DNA of 64,000 bases, from positions 144,625 to 208,624 of the forward strand of contig NZ_CZQA01000011.1 in NCBI RefSeq assembly GCF_001458735.1. The letters run 5' to 3'. Below the pieces are notes generated by a model. That model saw only the letters and a list, made by a program, of their open reading frames with translations, was not told where the DNA came from and made no database searches. The position numbers were made by a program, and so were the translations under genes. Shown in pieces: positions 28,396 to 38,083 of the stretch. This DNA comes from Candidatus Nitrospira nitrosa (lineage in GTDB: Bacteria > Nitrospirota > Nitrospiria > Nitrospirales > Nitrospiraceae). Numbering within the stretch: the first letter of the stretch is position 1; each line of letters opens with the position of its first letter.

Positions 28396-29502
28396 CTAAA
28401 TATACAGCATTTCAGGATCGACAGTTCCCTCCCCATCATTTGCCGCGAAGTTTGTAAGGCCATTAAATATTGCCATCCTAGTTCCGTTCAGGGCTTTTAT
28501 CTGATAAGTGACGGTTGCCCCGGCAGTTTTTTTCACTATTTGAACATGTGCCTGCTCTGGCTCGACCTTCAACTTACCGGAGCGAAGGTCGCAGTACATT
28601 GTTTCTCCTGCCCAAATCGGCAATTTTGATCCTGGCCTGAAAAATGGAAATTGCTGCATTGTGATGAAGACCGCCGCGCTGGAGATAGCCGGAACCCAAA
28701 GTTTAGCGTAGAAGTCCTCATTGGGAAGTTTCACGCACAAGATCGTATCTTTCGAAAGAATACAGGAAAAATCAGTGCTCCCCTGTTTTTCAATATTGTA
28801 GTAAATCCCATTCCCGTACACGTAACCGAGTTGCGTTGTGTGCAAGACGTCACTCACTTTCTTGCCTATGACGATCTGGTCACCCTTGATCATCTCATCC
28901 ATGGTTGAGGGTAGTTCCCCGTCGTGTTTTACGAGCCAGTGTCCCCATTGCCGATCGACGAACGCATGGTGAAGCCAGAATCCGGCATCGCGGGGTGCAT
29001 GGGCTCGTCCGATCGTCCGACCAAGTTCGGCATGAACGTGATTATGATACCCACCTTCTAGGTCGAGTTGAAACACCTCAAAATCTTTTTGGGTAAAATC
29101 TGGGAGTAGATCACCCAGACTGTTTGCGGGGAAATCGACTCGCTTTCCCTCATTGTCGGAGATCTTCTTCAACTCTTCGGGGAATGGATCTTTGAACGCA
29201 TTCCAGTAAGGAATGGTTACGTCGGGAACTTCTCTTTGAAGACGTTTTTCGAACTCGTTCAGGAAGACACGATGCCAGGCCAGAAACTTTCTTCCAGTAT
29301 GATCTCCATGAGTGTGGGCTTCCCATTCATGGAGCTTTCCATTTCCGCCGTCTTTGAAGGCGATGGCATGCTCATCCGCGAAGTCGTCCAGGGAAGGTTT
29401 CTCGACGCCTTTGAGAAATCCTTCTTTTAAGTTGCGAAATGCACAGATAAAGTTTTCCCATTCAGTTGCTGTCAGGTTTGCCTGGTTTTTTCGTGCCTTC
29501 AT
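28396..29502 (-). CDS. Tyrosinase-type binuclear copper oxidase
   Basis: A 368 aa type-3 copper protein that would oxidise mono- or diphenols with O2. CuA ligands are likely among H58/H63/H65 (LHEWEAHTH) and H77 in FLAWHRVFLNEFE; CuB ligands are H153 and H157 in HNHVH and H179 in FWLHHAFVDRQW. The last ~150 residues form a beta-rich extension absent from the shortest bacterial tyrosinases. No signal peptide is visible, whereas the next gene upstream encodes a secreted protein; export with a partner, as with a MelC1-type caddie, is possible but unproven. Substrate unknown. Confidence 0.85.
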   Translation of the reverse strand: MKARKNQANLTATEWENFICAFRNLKEGFLKGVEKPSLDDFADEHAIAFKDGGNGKLHEWEAHTHGDHTGRKFLAWHRVFLNEFEKRLQREVPDVTIPYWNAFKDPFPEELKKISDNEGKRVDFPANSLGDLLPDFTQKDFEVFQLDLEGGYHNHVHAELGRTIGRAHAPRDAGFWLHHAFVDRQWGHWLVKHDGELPSTMDEMIKGDQIVIGKKVSDVLHTTQLGYVYGNGIYYNIEKQGSTDFSCILSKDTILCVKLPNEDFYAKLWVPAISSAAVFITMQQFPFFRPGSKLPIWAGETMYCDLRSGKLKVEPEQAHVQIVKKTAGATVTYQIKALNGTRMAIFNGLTNFAANDGEGTVDPEMLYI

Positions 29503-29551
29503 GGGGTGATCTCCTTATAGTTCTAGCGCGTACAGGGAATAGTTCTTGATC

Positions 29552-30502
29552 TCAGGAGCAGCTGCCTTGCTTGAAAAATGCTCGTGATGGGACGATGATC
29601 GTTTTATTGCTCTGTCGACACCAGGGATCCGTAGGTGTGATTGTCGGTCGTTTTGTGTGGGGATCGAACCAGATATGAACGGTCCAGATTCGCCCATGTT
29701 CTGCCCTGGTTGCCTTGTTTTTCAAGTCATCCTTGCTAATACCAAGACAGCCATCACGGTCAATAGTTTTTCCCGCATCAATGGCGCTTTGCTTCAGATC
29801 GTCGTCTGTTGCGCAGGTGAATCCACCATTCCCGGGTGAGTGGTGATAGCCTGCCTCATGAATCAACCAAGCGTCAGAGGGAATTCCCGAGAGAGTGGGT
29901 ATAGCTTCTCCGTTCCGCTCATAGCTAAACGCGTAACCCATTCCAATAATTTCCCAGTGATCTTGGTTGCCCCCGTCTTTGTGAAAAAATAGCTCCGTCG
30001 GGTCGGTCAGTTTGCCAGAGGCATTCAAGACTGGGTTCGCCCGTGTCCCTTGAATCATAGTGACACCGTAACCGTTCAGCTCGCCATGGCCTGTGCCTAA
30101 CAGTCCGGTTGGGTGTGAGTCAAAATATTTCGGATTCTTGCTCTTCTCTGCTGCGTTGAGATGGGGAAACTGAGCGCGGACGGTCTTCGCTGCGATGGCG
30201 AGTGCACTGTCATCGGCTTCGAGGCGTACGGTTCCTCCGCAGGAACTTCGGACATCTTCAGCGGGCCGAGGTGTGGGGGGTGGGAGATCGCTCGGTAGTT
30301 TGGGGCAATCAGGATCGTTGTTACAGGCTCCGACGTTACACTTGCCGTCTAACCCACAAGCTGGCCCGGTGTTGCCTGTCACAGGGTCAATCTCAACAAT
30401 GGCCGCTTGTGAGAGATTCGCGATGGACACTACGAATCCGAGACAAGCTGTCAGAACAGTGGTGCTAACAACCGATGATGAATAAGACACGTATGAGTTC
30501 AT
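29552..30502 (-). CDS. Secreted Cys/His-containing protein next to tyrosinase
   Basis: A 316 aa protein starting at ATG 30502, behind AAAGGAGGAAGG. The N-terminus carries a signal sequence ending near LSQAA. A Cys-rich stretch follows (CGLDGKCNVGACNNDPDC), then a Pro-rich linker and a globular domain with FFHKDGGNQDHWEIIGMGYA and IHEAGYHHSPGNGGF; the clustered histidines suggest a metal site. I do not recognise the family. The 50 bp gap to the tyrosinase gene on the same strand implies one transcript, so it may be an exported partner or a copper-handling factor. Confidence 0.65.
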   Translation of the reverse strand: MNSYVSYSSSVVSTTVLTACLGFVVSIANLSQAAIVEIDPVTGNTGPACGLDGKCNVGACNNDPDCPKLPSDLPPPTPRPAEDVRSSCGGTVRLEADDSALAIAAKTVRAQFPHLNAAEKSKNPKYFDSHPTGLLGTGHGELNGYGVTMIQGTRANPVLNASGKLTDPTELFFHKDGGNQDHWEIIGMGYAFSYERNGEAIPTLSGIPSDAWLIHEAGYHHSPGNGGFTCATDDDLKQSAIDAGKTIDRDGCLGISKDDLKNKATRAEHGRIWTVHIWFDPHTKRPTITPTDPWCRQSNKTIIVPSRAFFKQGSCS

Positions 30503-31193
30503 GAACCTTCCTCCTTTCTCAAGCATGAGACGCTGCCTACTTGTAGAAGCACAAGCGATGCCACGAGCTGTGCTTCTGCGGAACGACACTAGGTTTGGAG
30601 GTGCGTGATGTTACACGGTCATTGTTGATGAGCGGGGATCTGATTGGAGAGTGAGGTGAGTCTGATTTTGTATAGACAAAAATGGAAGCTGTAGATGGGC
30701 AAGACAGAGCGAGTGTCCACTCATTTTGCTAGCTGTACTTTCTACTATCCTGGCTTTAAAGAGTATCTTTTCCGATTCACCATATGTATCTGACTGGATA
30801 CAGGCTGATGTAGCGACAAGGTGATGCCCCTTTATTTACCCGCAAGTGTTTAGCGGAGAAGGCCCTTTCATCACCCTTCTTTACCGTGATGATAATCCAG
30901 CCATGATCATGGAGGTGTACAGTGTGAGTTTCTACGCATGAGGAATCACTGATGGTAAGTAAATAAGATTACAGATAGGGATCAGCGAGTTGCGATGGGG
31001 ATTGAACGTTGGGTACTTAGCGAGTATCATCCGATCTGATTTTTCTTTAAGAGTTATACTGCCAGGTTCATTTCGAGGAGCATGTCTCCGCAGGCTTTTT
31101 ACTTCGCTCCACTAGCAAGTTCTCTCTGGAATCGACTTTGCAAGGTTCCCGTCAACATCGAATATGCACAAGCTTAATCATCGTGAGGAGGGT
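30503..31193. other. Long divergent intergenic region between the two oxidase operons
   Basis: 691 bp with no convincing gene on either strand. It separates the minus-strand secreted protein/tyrosinase pair from the plus-strand multicopper-oxidase operon and must hold both promoters. A perfect 12 bp palindrome CCATGATCATGG (30901-30912) and a sigma70-like promoter (31002-31030) lie within it. It is more A/T-rich than its surroundings. Confidence 0.5.
31002..31030 (+). promoter_or_regulatory. Candidate promoter of the multicopper oxidase operon
   Basis: TTGAAC (31002-31007), a 17 base spacer, then TATCAT (31025-31030); 5 of 6 and 4 of 6 matches to the sigma70 boxes. It would give a leader of ~155 bases to the first gene. 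Confidence 0.35.
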
Positions 31194-31838
31194 ATGACTG
31201 CTATGCCATATCTGAGGGACAATTGGGAATTTGAAAGAGGGGATCTTTCCGGCTTTTCGACTGAAGGACTCTGCAGAGTAGCGAACACTTTTGAGGCCTT
31301 TCGGGGCACGCAGGTGTTTCATCCTGTCAGCGGAAATTTTTTTGCTGTGTTGGATGATCCTCGCAAAGTGGACGAAGACGGCGCGCGTGTGGTGAAGCCG
31401 AGAGATCCTATGCCAGCCGCGCTGTCGCACTTAACCTTCACGCCGGATGTCAGTGGGCAGACCACACTGGCGGTCGATGGCGCGATATTGGAGTGCCCCG
31501 ACGTGACGATCGAAGCAGGACAGGCTTTGTGGTTTCATTGGGCCTTCTTACGGTTTGATTGGTCACCCGCGAACGACTTTGCCATGTTTGCGGCCTACGA
31601 AAAGGGGGCTGCCCAAGAGCCTCTGTACAAGGCGTATTTGGCGCAATCGCTTGAATTGGAACGTCAGCAACGGTGGTACACCAATTGGGAGGCGTTTTCG
31701 TGGCGTCCGACCAGACGGTTCTGCGGGAGTCTACGGTGGATCGTGGCGAACGGTATCTCCACATCGATTCCCTTGCCGAGACCGGGGGGCGATGCTCGTC
31801 CATCGGCTCTTCTGCTCGACTGCATCGCACTCGCATAG
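31194..31838 (+). CDS. Hypothetical protein cotranscribed with giant multicopper oxidase
   Basis: About 214 aa from ATG 31194 (GAGGAGGG directly upstream; 31164 and 31203 are alternative starts). No signal peptide is evident. NWEFERGDLSGFSTEG followed by FRGTQVFHPVSGNFFAVLDD and LWFHWAFLRFDW suggests a beta-sandwich of the kind used as carbohydrate-binding or anchor domains. It ends RPSALLLDCIALA. Its stop is 33 bp before the multicopper oxidase start, so the two form an operon. Function not recognised. Confidence 0.6.
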   Translation: MTAMPYLRDNWEFERGDLSGFSTEGLCRVANTFEAFRGTQVFHPVSGNFFAVLDDPRKVDEDGARVVKPRDPMPAALSHLTFTPDVSGQTTLAVDGAILECPDVTIEAGQALWFHWAFLRFDWSPANDFAMFAAYEKGAAQEPLYKAYLAQSLELERQQRWYTNWEAFSWRPTRRFCGSLRWIVANGISTSIPLPRPGGDARPSALLLDCIALA

Positions 31839-31871
31839 GACCGGCGACAAGAGAGAAGGAGATTGAATTCA

Positions 31872-34800
31872 ATGGATAAGCAGTATGCTCAGGCGACACC
31901 ACAACGATGCACAGGGCGTGGGCTGATCTTCGCGCTCGGCATGATAGTAATGCTGGTAACCGGATGTACACATTCACGAACCATTCATGCCGACGTCGTC
32001 GCGTTGGATCAACAACTAGTCTACAACCGATTCGGTTCGATGAACCCGTACGGCATGATCTACGCACTCAAGCAGGATGTGGTGAATGCGGCTGACGGCT
32101 CATCCATGACGGAGCGGTCGAAACCGGGCGAAGTCCGTCTTCGAGATGGGAAGCGACCCCGCCCACTGGTGCTGCGTGTGGCTCCAGGGGATCATTTGGT
32201 CGTGCATTTCACAAATATGTTGTCTCCCGAACAGCCTGACCTGAGTTCGAAGCACTGGCCTCCACCCTACACGAACCTGAATAAGCAAGAGTTAGATCCA
32301 TTGCCCGGAGAAGGTGAAGAGGCGGAAACGCCTGGTTCGCGAGTCGATGGAGAGGCGGGGGCGAAGGGGTGCGGTTCGGAACTTGCCACGGGTCATCCCT
32401 CTAATCCTGCAGACCGTCGCAATGATTGGCCGCGAACGCGTTGTGCCTCGATTACGGTGTCCGGCCTAACGTCGATAGGGAATACATTCGACCCCAGCGC
32501 AACCGGCATCGCCGGAATTGCCCCAGGTCGATCGATCACCTATCAGTGGGATATTGCGCCATCAGCCAAGCCCTCGACGCATTTGTTTTTCAGCAATGCG
32601 GCGCCAGCCGGCGGTGAAGGCGATGGAGGAAGCTTGGTCCATGGCTTGTTTGGGGCGCTCCATGTCGAACCGAAAGGGAGTGAGTGGTATCGAAGTCAGA
32701 CGACGAAAGAGGAATACGAGCGTGTGAGAGCCCAGCGCCAGGGATCTGCCCTTCTGAACTATGAGGCGGCCACACCGGATGGGACCCCTATTCTCAATAT
32801 GCTCAAACGCCGTGCAGCGCTGGAGTATGACCTCGTACACGGAGATTTAAACGCGATCGTCGTCGATCATAAACATCCGGACTCACCCGCTTTCCGGGAG
32901 TTTACTGCGGTGTTTCACGATGAACTGAAAACGTTCTATCGCGATGAGTTCACGGAGCTGGAGCAATCCTTTACCTTGGCTGGCGTCCGCGACGGTTTCG
33001 GGATTAACTACGGCGCGAGCGGCATGGGTACGATTCTGCTCGCGAATCGAAAGGGCATCGGTCCAGCTAAGAATTGCGTCGAATGTGCCTACGAGGAATT
33101 CTTCCTGGAATCATGGGCAAACGGAGACCCGGCACTCTTGTCTGAATTTGCCGATGATCCCTCCAATGTCCATCATTCGTACCTGAATGATCGCGTGGAA
33201 TTCCGAAATCTTCATGCCGGCCCGAAGGAAACCCATGTCTTTCATTTGCATGCGCACCAATGGTTGGCTCAGCAAGAGGAGCGCACCGGGACCTATCTCG
33301 ATTCGCAGACCATCGCGCCTCAACAGGGTTTCGTCTATCCGATTTTCTACGGTGGAAGCGGGAACCGGAATAAGACGCCGGGCGATTCGATTTTTCACTG
33401 CCATCTCTATCCGCATTTCGCGCAAGGGATGTGGGAGTTGTGGCGCGTGCACGACGTCTTTGAAGACGGCACACGTCGATTGCCGGATGGGGAGCTCGGA
33501 GCAGGCACTGATCCCAAAACCGGAATCACGAATCTTGGGACCGGCACGCCGGTGCCGGCCGTCATTCCCTTACCTGGCCAAGCGATGCCACCGGTGCCTC
33601 TGTATGGGGCCGACCAGAACCCTGGCTTTCCGTTCTTTATCCCGGGGCAGGTTGGGCATCGCGCGCCACAACCACCGATGGACATGGTGCGGGACGGCGG
33701 CTTGCCGCGGCATGTGGTGATCGGCGGGACTCGATCCGTCTCTCATCTGACGCATGCTCAGATGCAAGCCGTGCCGGAAGCCCAACGGGGACGCGAAGTG
33801 TTGAATCGAGCCCTATCCACGGGGGATATGACGGTCAAGCTGGAGTCGGCACAGATCAAGATTCTTGCTTCAGGTGGTACATCGGAGGAGCAAGCGGCGA
33901 TGGCGTTTCATGCGAAGGCATCCGGCCATCCGAGCGTCAAACCGGATGGAGTGCCGGCGGTCTACGAAGTCAACGGACGAACGCCTCAACCAGGCGCGCC
34001 GTTTGCCGACCCCTGTGACGTCAATGTGGCGAAGTTGGCCGGACAAGTGGATCAGGACGGGAAGCTTCTGTACCGCGATTACGATGTGTTAGCGATCGAT
34101 GTGGATATGGTGGTGAATCACGATGGGTGGCACGACCCGCAGGGGCGTATTAACGTGCTGGATCAGGATGTGCCGAACTACCTGGACCCTCAAGGGAAGG
34201 CTCGCGTGAAAACGGACAAGGCCAAGCCGTTTTTCTTCCGCGCCAACTCGGGTGAATGCATTCGGTATCACCATACCAATCGTAGCTCCCATGAGCTGGA
34301 GTTGGATGATTTTCAGGTCAAGACACCGACGGACACGATCGGCCAGCACATCCATCTGGTGAAGTTCGATGTGATGTCGTCGGATGGGTCCGGCAATGGA
34401 TGGAACTATGAGGATGGTACCTTTGCACAAGGGGCCATTCGTGAGCGTATTGAAGCCTCGCATCAACCCGGCGGCCGAGCCGTCGACGCGCAGGGAAATC
34501 CGATCGCGCTCGCCGTTCCTGGTCCAGACCAGTATCAAACAACCATTCAGCGCTGGTTTGCCGATCCGCTCATGGAAGATCTCAAGACCTGTGAGGCAAG
34601 CGGAGGTGTGCGAGGCTTGCCGTCACAGGCGCCGAAAGCTTGTCGAGATCGGACGATTCGCACGGTCTTTACCCATGATCATTTCGGCCCATCGTCGATT
34701 CAGCATCATGGGTTTTACAGCGCCCTCTTAGTCGAACCGGCTGGTTCGCAATGGTTGAAGCCCAACGGCGATCCGCTGACGGGCGGCGTCGGCACACAGG

Positions 34801-37040
34801 CGATGATCGTGCAGGCACAGGATCAAACCATGCATCAGGATCATCGGGAGTTCGCGCTTGCCGTCGCAGATTTTGCGCTGCTGTACGATCCACACCGTCA
34901 GCATGGTGAAGCTCCACTGCACGGCAAGCTCCAAGGTATGCAGAATTTGATGAAAAAGGCCCGTGAGGCAAAGATCGATGAACCGACGGTGAAGGCGATC
35001 GAGCACCATGCGGAACACTACTGGAAAGACCATGGGTGGCCGGTCGATCCGCCCTCGTTGCCGGAGGCCATTTCGAAAGATCATCACAATCCCTATCTGG
35101 TGAACTATCGGCATGAACCGATTCCGTTGCGTATCGGTGAGCGTGAGACAGACGGCAGTATCAAACGGCAGAAATCGGGACTCGAGGGCGACCTGGCCCT
35201 GGCGTTCGACTCACGGCTCCATGGTGATCCAGCATCGGAAATATTCGAGGGCTATGAGGGGGAACTGACCCAATTACGCGTGATCCAAGGCGCGCAAGAG
35301 GTTCAGCACATGCTCAATATTCACGGCATGCGGTGGCCGCGTGAGATTACCAACCCCCAGAGTCCACTGGTCGCGGCGCAGGAGATCGGGATCTCGGAGC
35401 ATTTCGAGCTCAAGCTTCCACTCGCGAACGTCTTCCGTAGGGTTCCTCTGGCCGACTACTTGTACGACTTTGGCTCGGTGGATGATCTCTGGAACGGTGC
35501 CTGGGGACTCATCCGCAGCTATAACGGGACGGAGGCGGGCGATCCGCAAGGCATCGAGCCGATGCAGTACGCAGGCTTATCGATCAATCAACAGAAGGAA
35601 AAATCGTGGTATCGGCCGATCAAGCATCGCCTACGTCCGTTGCAACCTGATGGTTCAGGAAAGGTGTCGCTTGCGCCGGGCCAGGACTATCTCAACGGTA
35701 CCTGTCCGATTCCTGCAAACCTGGAACAGTTGAACGGGAAAACGAGCGAGGTGACGTTCTATATCGATGCCGTGAGTATCCAGGACTGGATGGGAACCTC
35801 ACTGCCCTATGACCGACAGACGGGCATTTATGATCCGAACGCACTCGCCTACGTGCTTCTCGAACGTCTCCCGGTCGGGGTTGCACCACTGACCGATCCG
35901 GAGTTGGAGGATCGTCGCGCCAAGTTGAAAGAGTACTATCGCGCACGCCTGAACGATCCTGCCGTGAAGACACCGATCGAGCCGCTGGTGTTGCGGGTGA
36001 ATGCAGGTGACTGCATGAAGGTGCAATTGGCCAACCGCTTTCCCAAGAAGCTGGGCGATGATCCAGGTGATGCCTTGATGCCGAAGATCGTGTCGCTCAA
36101 TGTTGATCGAGATCTTGAAGGCGGAGGTGCTGAGAATGTGCAACCTTCTTCATTCGTCACGATACATCCACAACTCGTTTCATACGATGTGTCGAACTAT
36201 AACGGTGCGGCAGTCGGGTTCAATGGAGAATCGCCGGTTGCGGCTGGAACATCGGGTACACCGTCATATTGGTATGCCGGTGTGGTGAAGCTGGACGGCA
36301 ACCGCTTGAAGCACGAACCTTATGAGTTTGGTCCGGTCAATCTGACGTCATGGGGGGACATCATCAACCATCCGTCGCACGGTCTTGTCGGGACGCTGAT
36401 CGTCGAACCAAAGGGATCGACATATCACGACCCATCGACCAACAAGCCGGTGCCGAATGGCGGGATCTCTGCGGTCATTCGATATCCCGATGGAGAAATG
36501 ACGCGCTCGTTCCGTGAACATGTCGTGCTGTATCGGGATGGGTTGAATCTCTATCAGAAGCAATCAGGTGAATTGCCCAAGCCGATAAGGGATTGCCGTA
36601 TCTGCGACGATTCCTATGATCTGGGTGACAAGGCGTTCAACTATCATGCGGCGCCGTTCTTTGCCCGGCTGGGGCAAAAAGACGACGCCAATTTGAACGA
36701 GGCGTTTTATCCGACCGATTTCTTCACACCCCAGTACAAGCCGATTCCGACGACGGAGTATCATGCCAATCCTGGTGAAGAAGTGCGGTTTCGCGTCCTG
36801 CAACCCCATGGTCGCGCTCGGCAGCATGCCTTTTTACTCTACGGGCACGACTTTGCAGATCTCTTGCCGAACTATGGATCGGCGCATAGTCCGTTGATTT
36901 CGGTCGGTAAGGCGATGACGGTGACGATTCCCGCTGCGCATGAAGGGTATTGGCTCTATCGCGACGGACCGAATCACATGTGGTCCGGTGGACTCTGGGG
37001 AAGCTTTACGGTGGGCACACCGAACGCCCCAACTCAGTAG
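31872..37040 (+). CDS. Giant multicopper oxidase lipoprotein (MofA/MnxG-like)
   Basis: A 1722 aa multicopper oxidase, start ATG 31872 with AAGGAG upstream. Residues 1-32 form a lipoprotein signal with lipobox LVTGC (Cys32), so it is membrane-anchored outside the cytoplasm. Repeated cupredoxin domains follow. Copper motifs include HVFHLHAHQW (~455-464), HCHLYPHFAQGMW (~508-520, with T1 Cys, His and Met), GQHIHLVKF (~823), FTHDHFGPSS (~932), IHGMRW (~1150) and RQHAFLLYGHDF (~1650). The size and the HCHLYPHF signature resemble MofA/MnxG Mn(II) oxidases rather than laccases. Mn, Fe or phenol as substrate is inference. Confidence 0.85.
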   Translation: MDKQYAQATPQRCTGRGLIFALGMIVMLVTGCTHSRTIHADVVALDQQLVYNRFGSMNPYGMIYALKQDVVNAADGSSMTERSKPGEVRLRDGKRPRPLVLRVAPGDHLVVHFTNMLSPEQPDLSSKHWPPPYTNLNKQELDPLPGEGEEAETPGSRVDGEAGAKGCGSELATGHPSNPADRRNDWPRTRCASITVSGLTSIGNTFDPSATGIAGIAPGRSITYQWDIAPSAKPSTHLFFSNAAPAGGEGDGGSLVHGLFGALHVEPKGSEWYRSQTTKEEYERVRAQRQGSALLNYEAATPDGTPILNMLKRRAALEYDLVHGDLNAIVVDHKHPDSPAFREFTAVFHDELKTFYRDEFTELEQSFTLAGVRDGFGINYGASGMGTILLANRKGIGPAKNCVECAYEEFFLESWANGDPALLSEFADDPSNVHHSYLNDRVEFRNLHAGPKETHVFHLHAHQWLAQQEERTGTYLDSQTIAPQQGFVYPIFYGGSGNRNKTPGDSIFHCHLYPHFAQGMWELWRVHDVFEDGTRRLPDGELGAGTDPKTGITNLGTGTPVPAVIPLPGQAMPPVPLYGADQNPGFPFFIPGQVGHRAPQPPMDMVRDGGLPRHVVIGGTRSVSHLTHAQMQAVPEAQRGREVLNRALSTGDMTVKLESAQIKILASGGTSEEQAAMAFHAKASGHPSVKPDGVPAVYEVNGRTPQPGAPFADPCDVNVAKLAGQVDQDGKLLYRDYDVLAIDVDMVVNHDGWHDPQGRINVLDQDVPNYLDPQGKARVKTDKAKPFFFRANSGECIRYHHTNRSSHELELDDFQVKTPTDTIGQHIHLVKFDVMSSDGSGNGWNYEDGTFAQGAIRERIEASHQPGGRAVDAQGNPIALAVPGPDQYQTTIQRWFADPLMEDLKTCEASGGVRGLPSQAPKACRDRTIRTVFTHDHFGPSSIQHHGFYSALLVEPAGSQWLKPNGDPLTGGVGTQAMIVQAQDQTMHQDHREFALAVADFALLYDPHRQHGEAPLHGKLQGMQNLMKKAREAKIDEPTVKAIEHHAEHYWKDHGWPVDPPSLPEAISKDHHNPYLVNYRHEPIPLRIGERETDGSIKRQKSGLEGDLALAFDSRLHGDPASEIFEGYEGELTQLRVIQGAQEVQHMLNIHGMRWPREITNPQSPLVAAQEIGISEHFELKLPLANVFRRVPLADYLYDFGSVDDLWNGAWGLIRSYNGTEAGDPQGIEPMQYAGLSINQQKEKSWYRPIKHRLRPLQPDGSGKVSLAPGQDYLNGTCPIPANLEQLNGKTSEVTFYIDAVSIQDWMGTSLPYDRQTGIYDPNALAYVLLERLPVGVAPLTDPELEDRRAKLKEYYRARLNDPAVKTPIEPLVLRVNAGDCMKVQLANRFPKKLGDDPGDALMPKIVSLNVDRDLEGGGAENVQPSSFVTIHPQLVSYDVSNYNGAAVGFNGESPVAAGTSGTPSYWYAGVVKLDGNRLKHEPYEFGPVNLTSWGDIINHPSHGLVGTLIVEPKGSTYHDPSTNKPVPNGGISAVIRYPDGEMTRSFREHVVLYRDGLNLYQKQSGELPKPIRDCRICDDSYDLGDKAFNYHAAPFFARLGQKDDANLNEAFYPTDFFTPQYKPIPTTEYHANPGEEVRFRVLQPHGRARQHAFLLYGHDFADLLPNYGSAHSPLISVGKAMTVTIPAAHEGYWLYRDGPNHMWSGGLWGSFTVGTPNAPTQ

Positions 37041-37327
37041 CAGCTCTACAGATTGGGCAGCCGATGCAGCGGACGTTGGCTGCCCAGTCATTTTCAGCGT
37101 CTCTTGATGGTCACTAAGTAATTAATAGCCTACTGGAAGATCATCGGATCTCGCGGGTAAGTCTTGTGTGGGTGTGGATGAGGTTATTGATCATTATGCC
37201 TAAGTGAGACCCCGTTGTCTGTTACTCCCTCAGAGTGCTAGTATTGACCACTGAGAGAAGTTCTACGCAAGACGGTCAGAGAGTCATGACCGAGCAATGC
37301 ATTGGCGCGAGGTGAAGGAGGACCACG

Positions 37328-37954
37328 ATGAAGCCTACCGCGACGGAGCGAAACTCGCCGAAACCCTCCCTGCATGCCAACAAAGGAATCGCCTCCGATG
37401 ACGAGAGCCCTCGACCATCTCCAGACGTGAACCCGAACAGCCCCGATGGGCTTGCGAAGGTCCAAGAACTGCTCTTTGGGACACAATACCGTGAACATGC
37501 GCAACGCATCACGCAGCTTGAAGAATCGCTCACGCGCGTGGCCACCGAATTGACACAGAAGTTGAATAGTCGATTTGATTCGCTTGAATCGGCTATCAAG
37601 CAACAGGTTGAAGTGCTGATGGCTCAGATCACGAGCGAGCACGAGGGCCGGGTGCAGTCCATTGCTGGTCTTGTGCATGACCTGAAAGAATTGGGAAAGA
37701 CGGTCGCCACTAGTACTGCTCAGCTGGATCAGCAAGCCTCGACAAAAACTCGTGAATTGCACCAGCGCATTGCCGATCAACAGCAGACCCTGTCGACGGA
37801 GATGCAAAAGAAAAACCAAGAGCTTTCGACTGCCATGGAGGCAGCCTTGGCGGAGTTGCGTCGCGAAAAAGTCACTCGCGCCGTACTCGCGGAATTATTC
37901 GAAAAATCGGCGCAATCGTTAAGTGGAGACCTGGCTCACGCTAAAGGGAAGTGA
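37328..37954 (+). CDS. Coiled-coil protein, first gene of GTPase/OmpA cluster
   Basis: A 208 aa soluble protein behind a strong GAAGGAGGA. An ~45 residue Pro/Ser-rich disordered start precedes GLAKVQELLFGTQYREHAQRI and then ~120 residues of heptad-patterned helix (QLEESLTRVATELTQKLNSR and so on). It has no membrane segment. The phrase LLFG--Y-E---RI--LE recurs in proteins that I associate with OmpA-type partners, and the next gene is such a protein 129 bp away. It may be an adaptor or structural rod of the complex; function unknown. Confidence 0.72.
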   Translation: MKPTATERNSPKPSLHANKGIASDDESPRPSPDVNPNSPDGLAKVQELLFGTQYREHAQRITQLEESLTRVATELTQKLNSRFDSLESAIKQQVEVLMAQITSEHEGRVQSIAGLVHDLKELGKTVATSTAQLDQQASTKTRELHQRIADQQQTLSTEMQKKNQELSTAMEAALAELRREKVTRAVLAELFEKSAQSLSGDLAHAKGK

Positions 37955-38083
37955 AGGACATATGGCCCCTCTATAGAGTTGAGAGGGGAACTAAGTCAGT
38001 GTGATTCCAATCGCCTGGATGTTTTGCCAGAAGTCGTGGGCGCCCTAGTTGACTCGAATCTTCCTCACCACCGGAGCAAGGCT

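Noticed and set aside
31673..31879. Possible frameshifted extension of the 214 aa protein
   Set aside because: The in-frame ending (RPSALLLDCIALA) looks natural; the alternative frame has no recognisable continuation.
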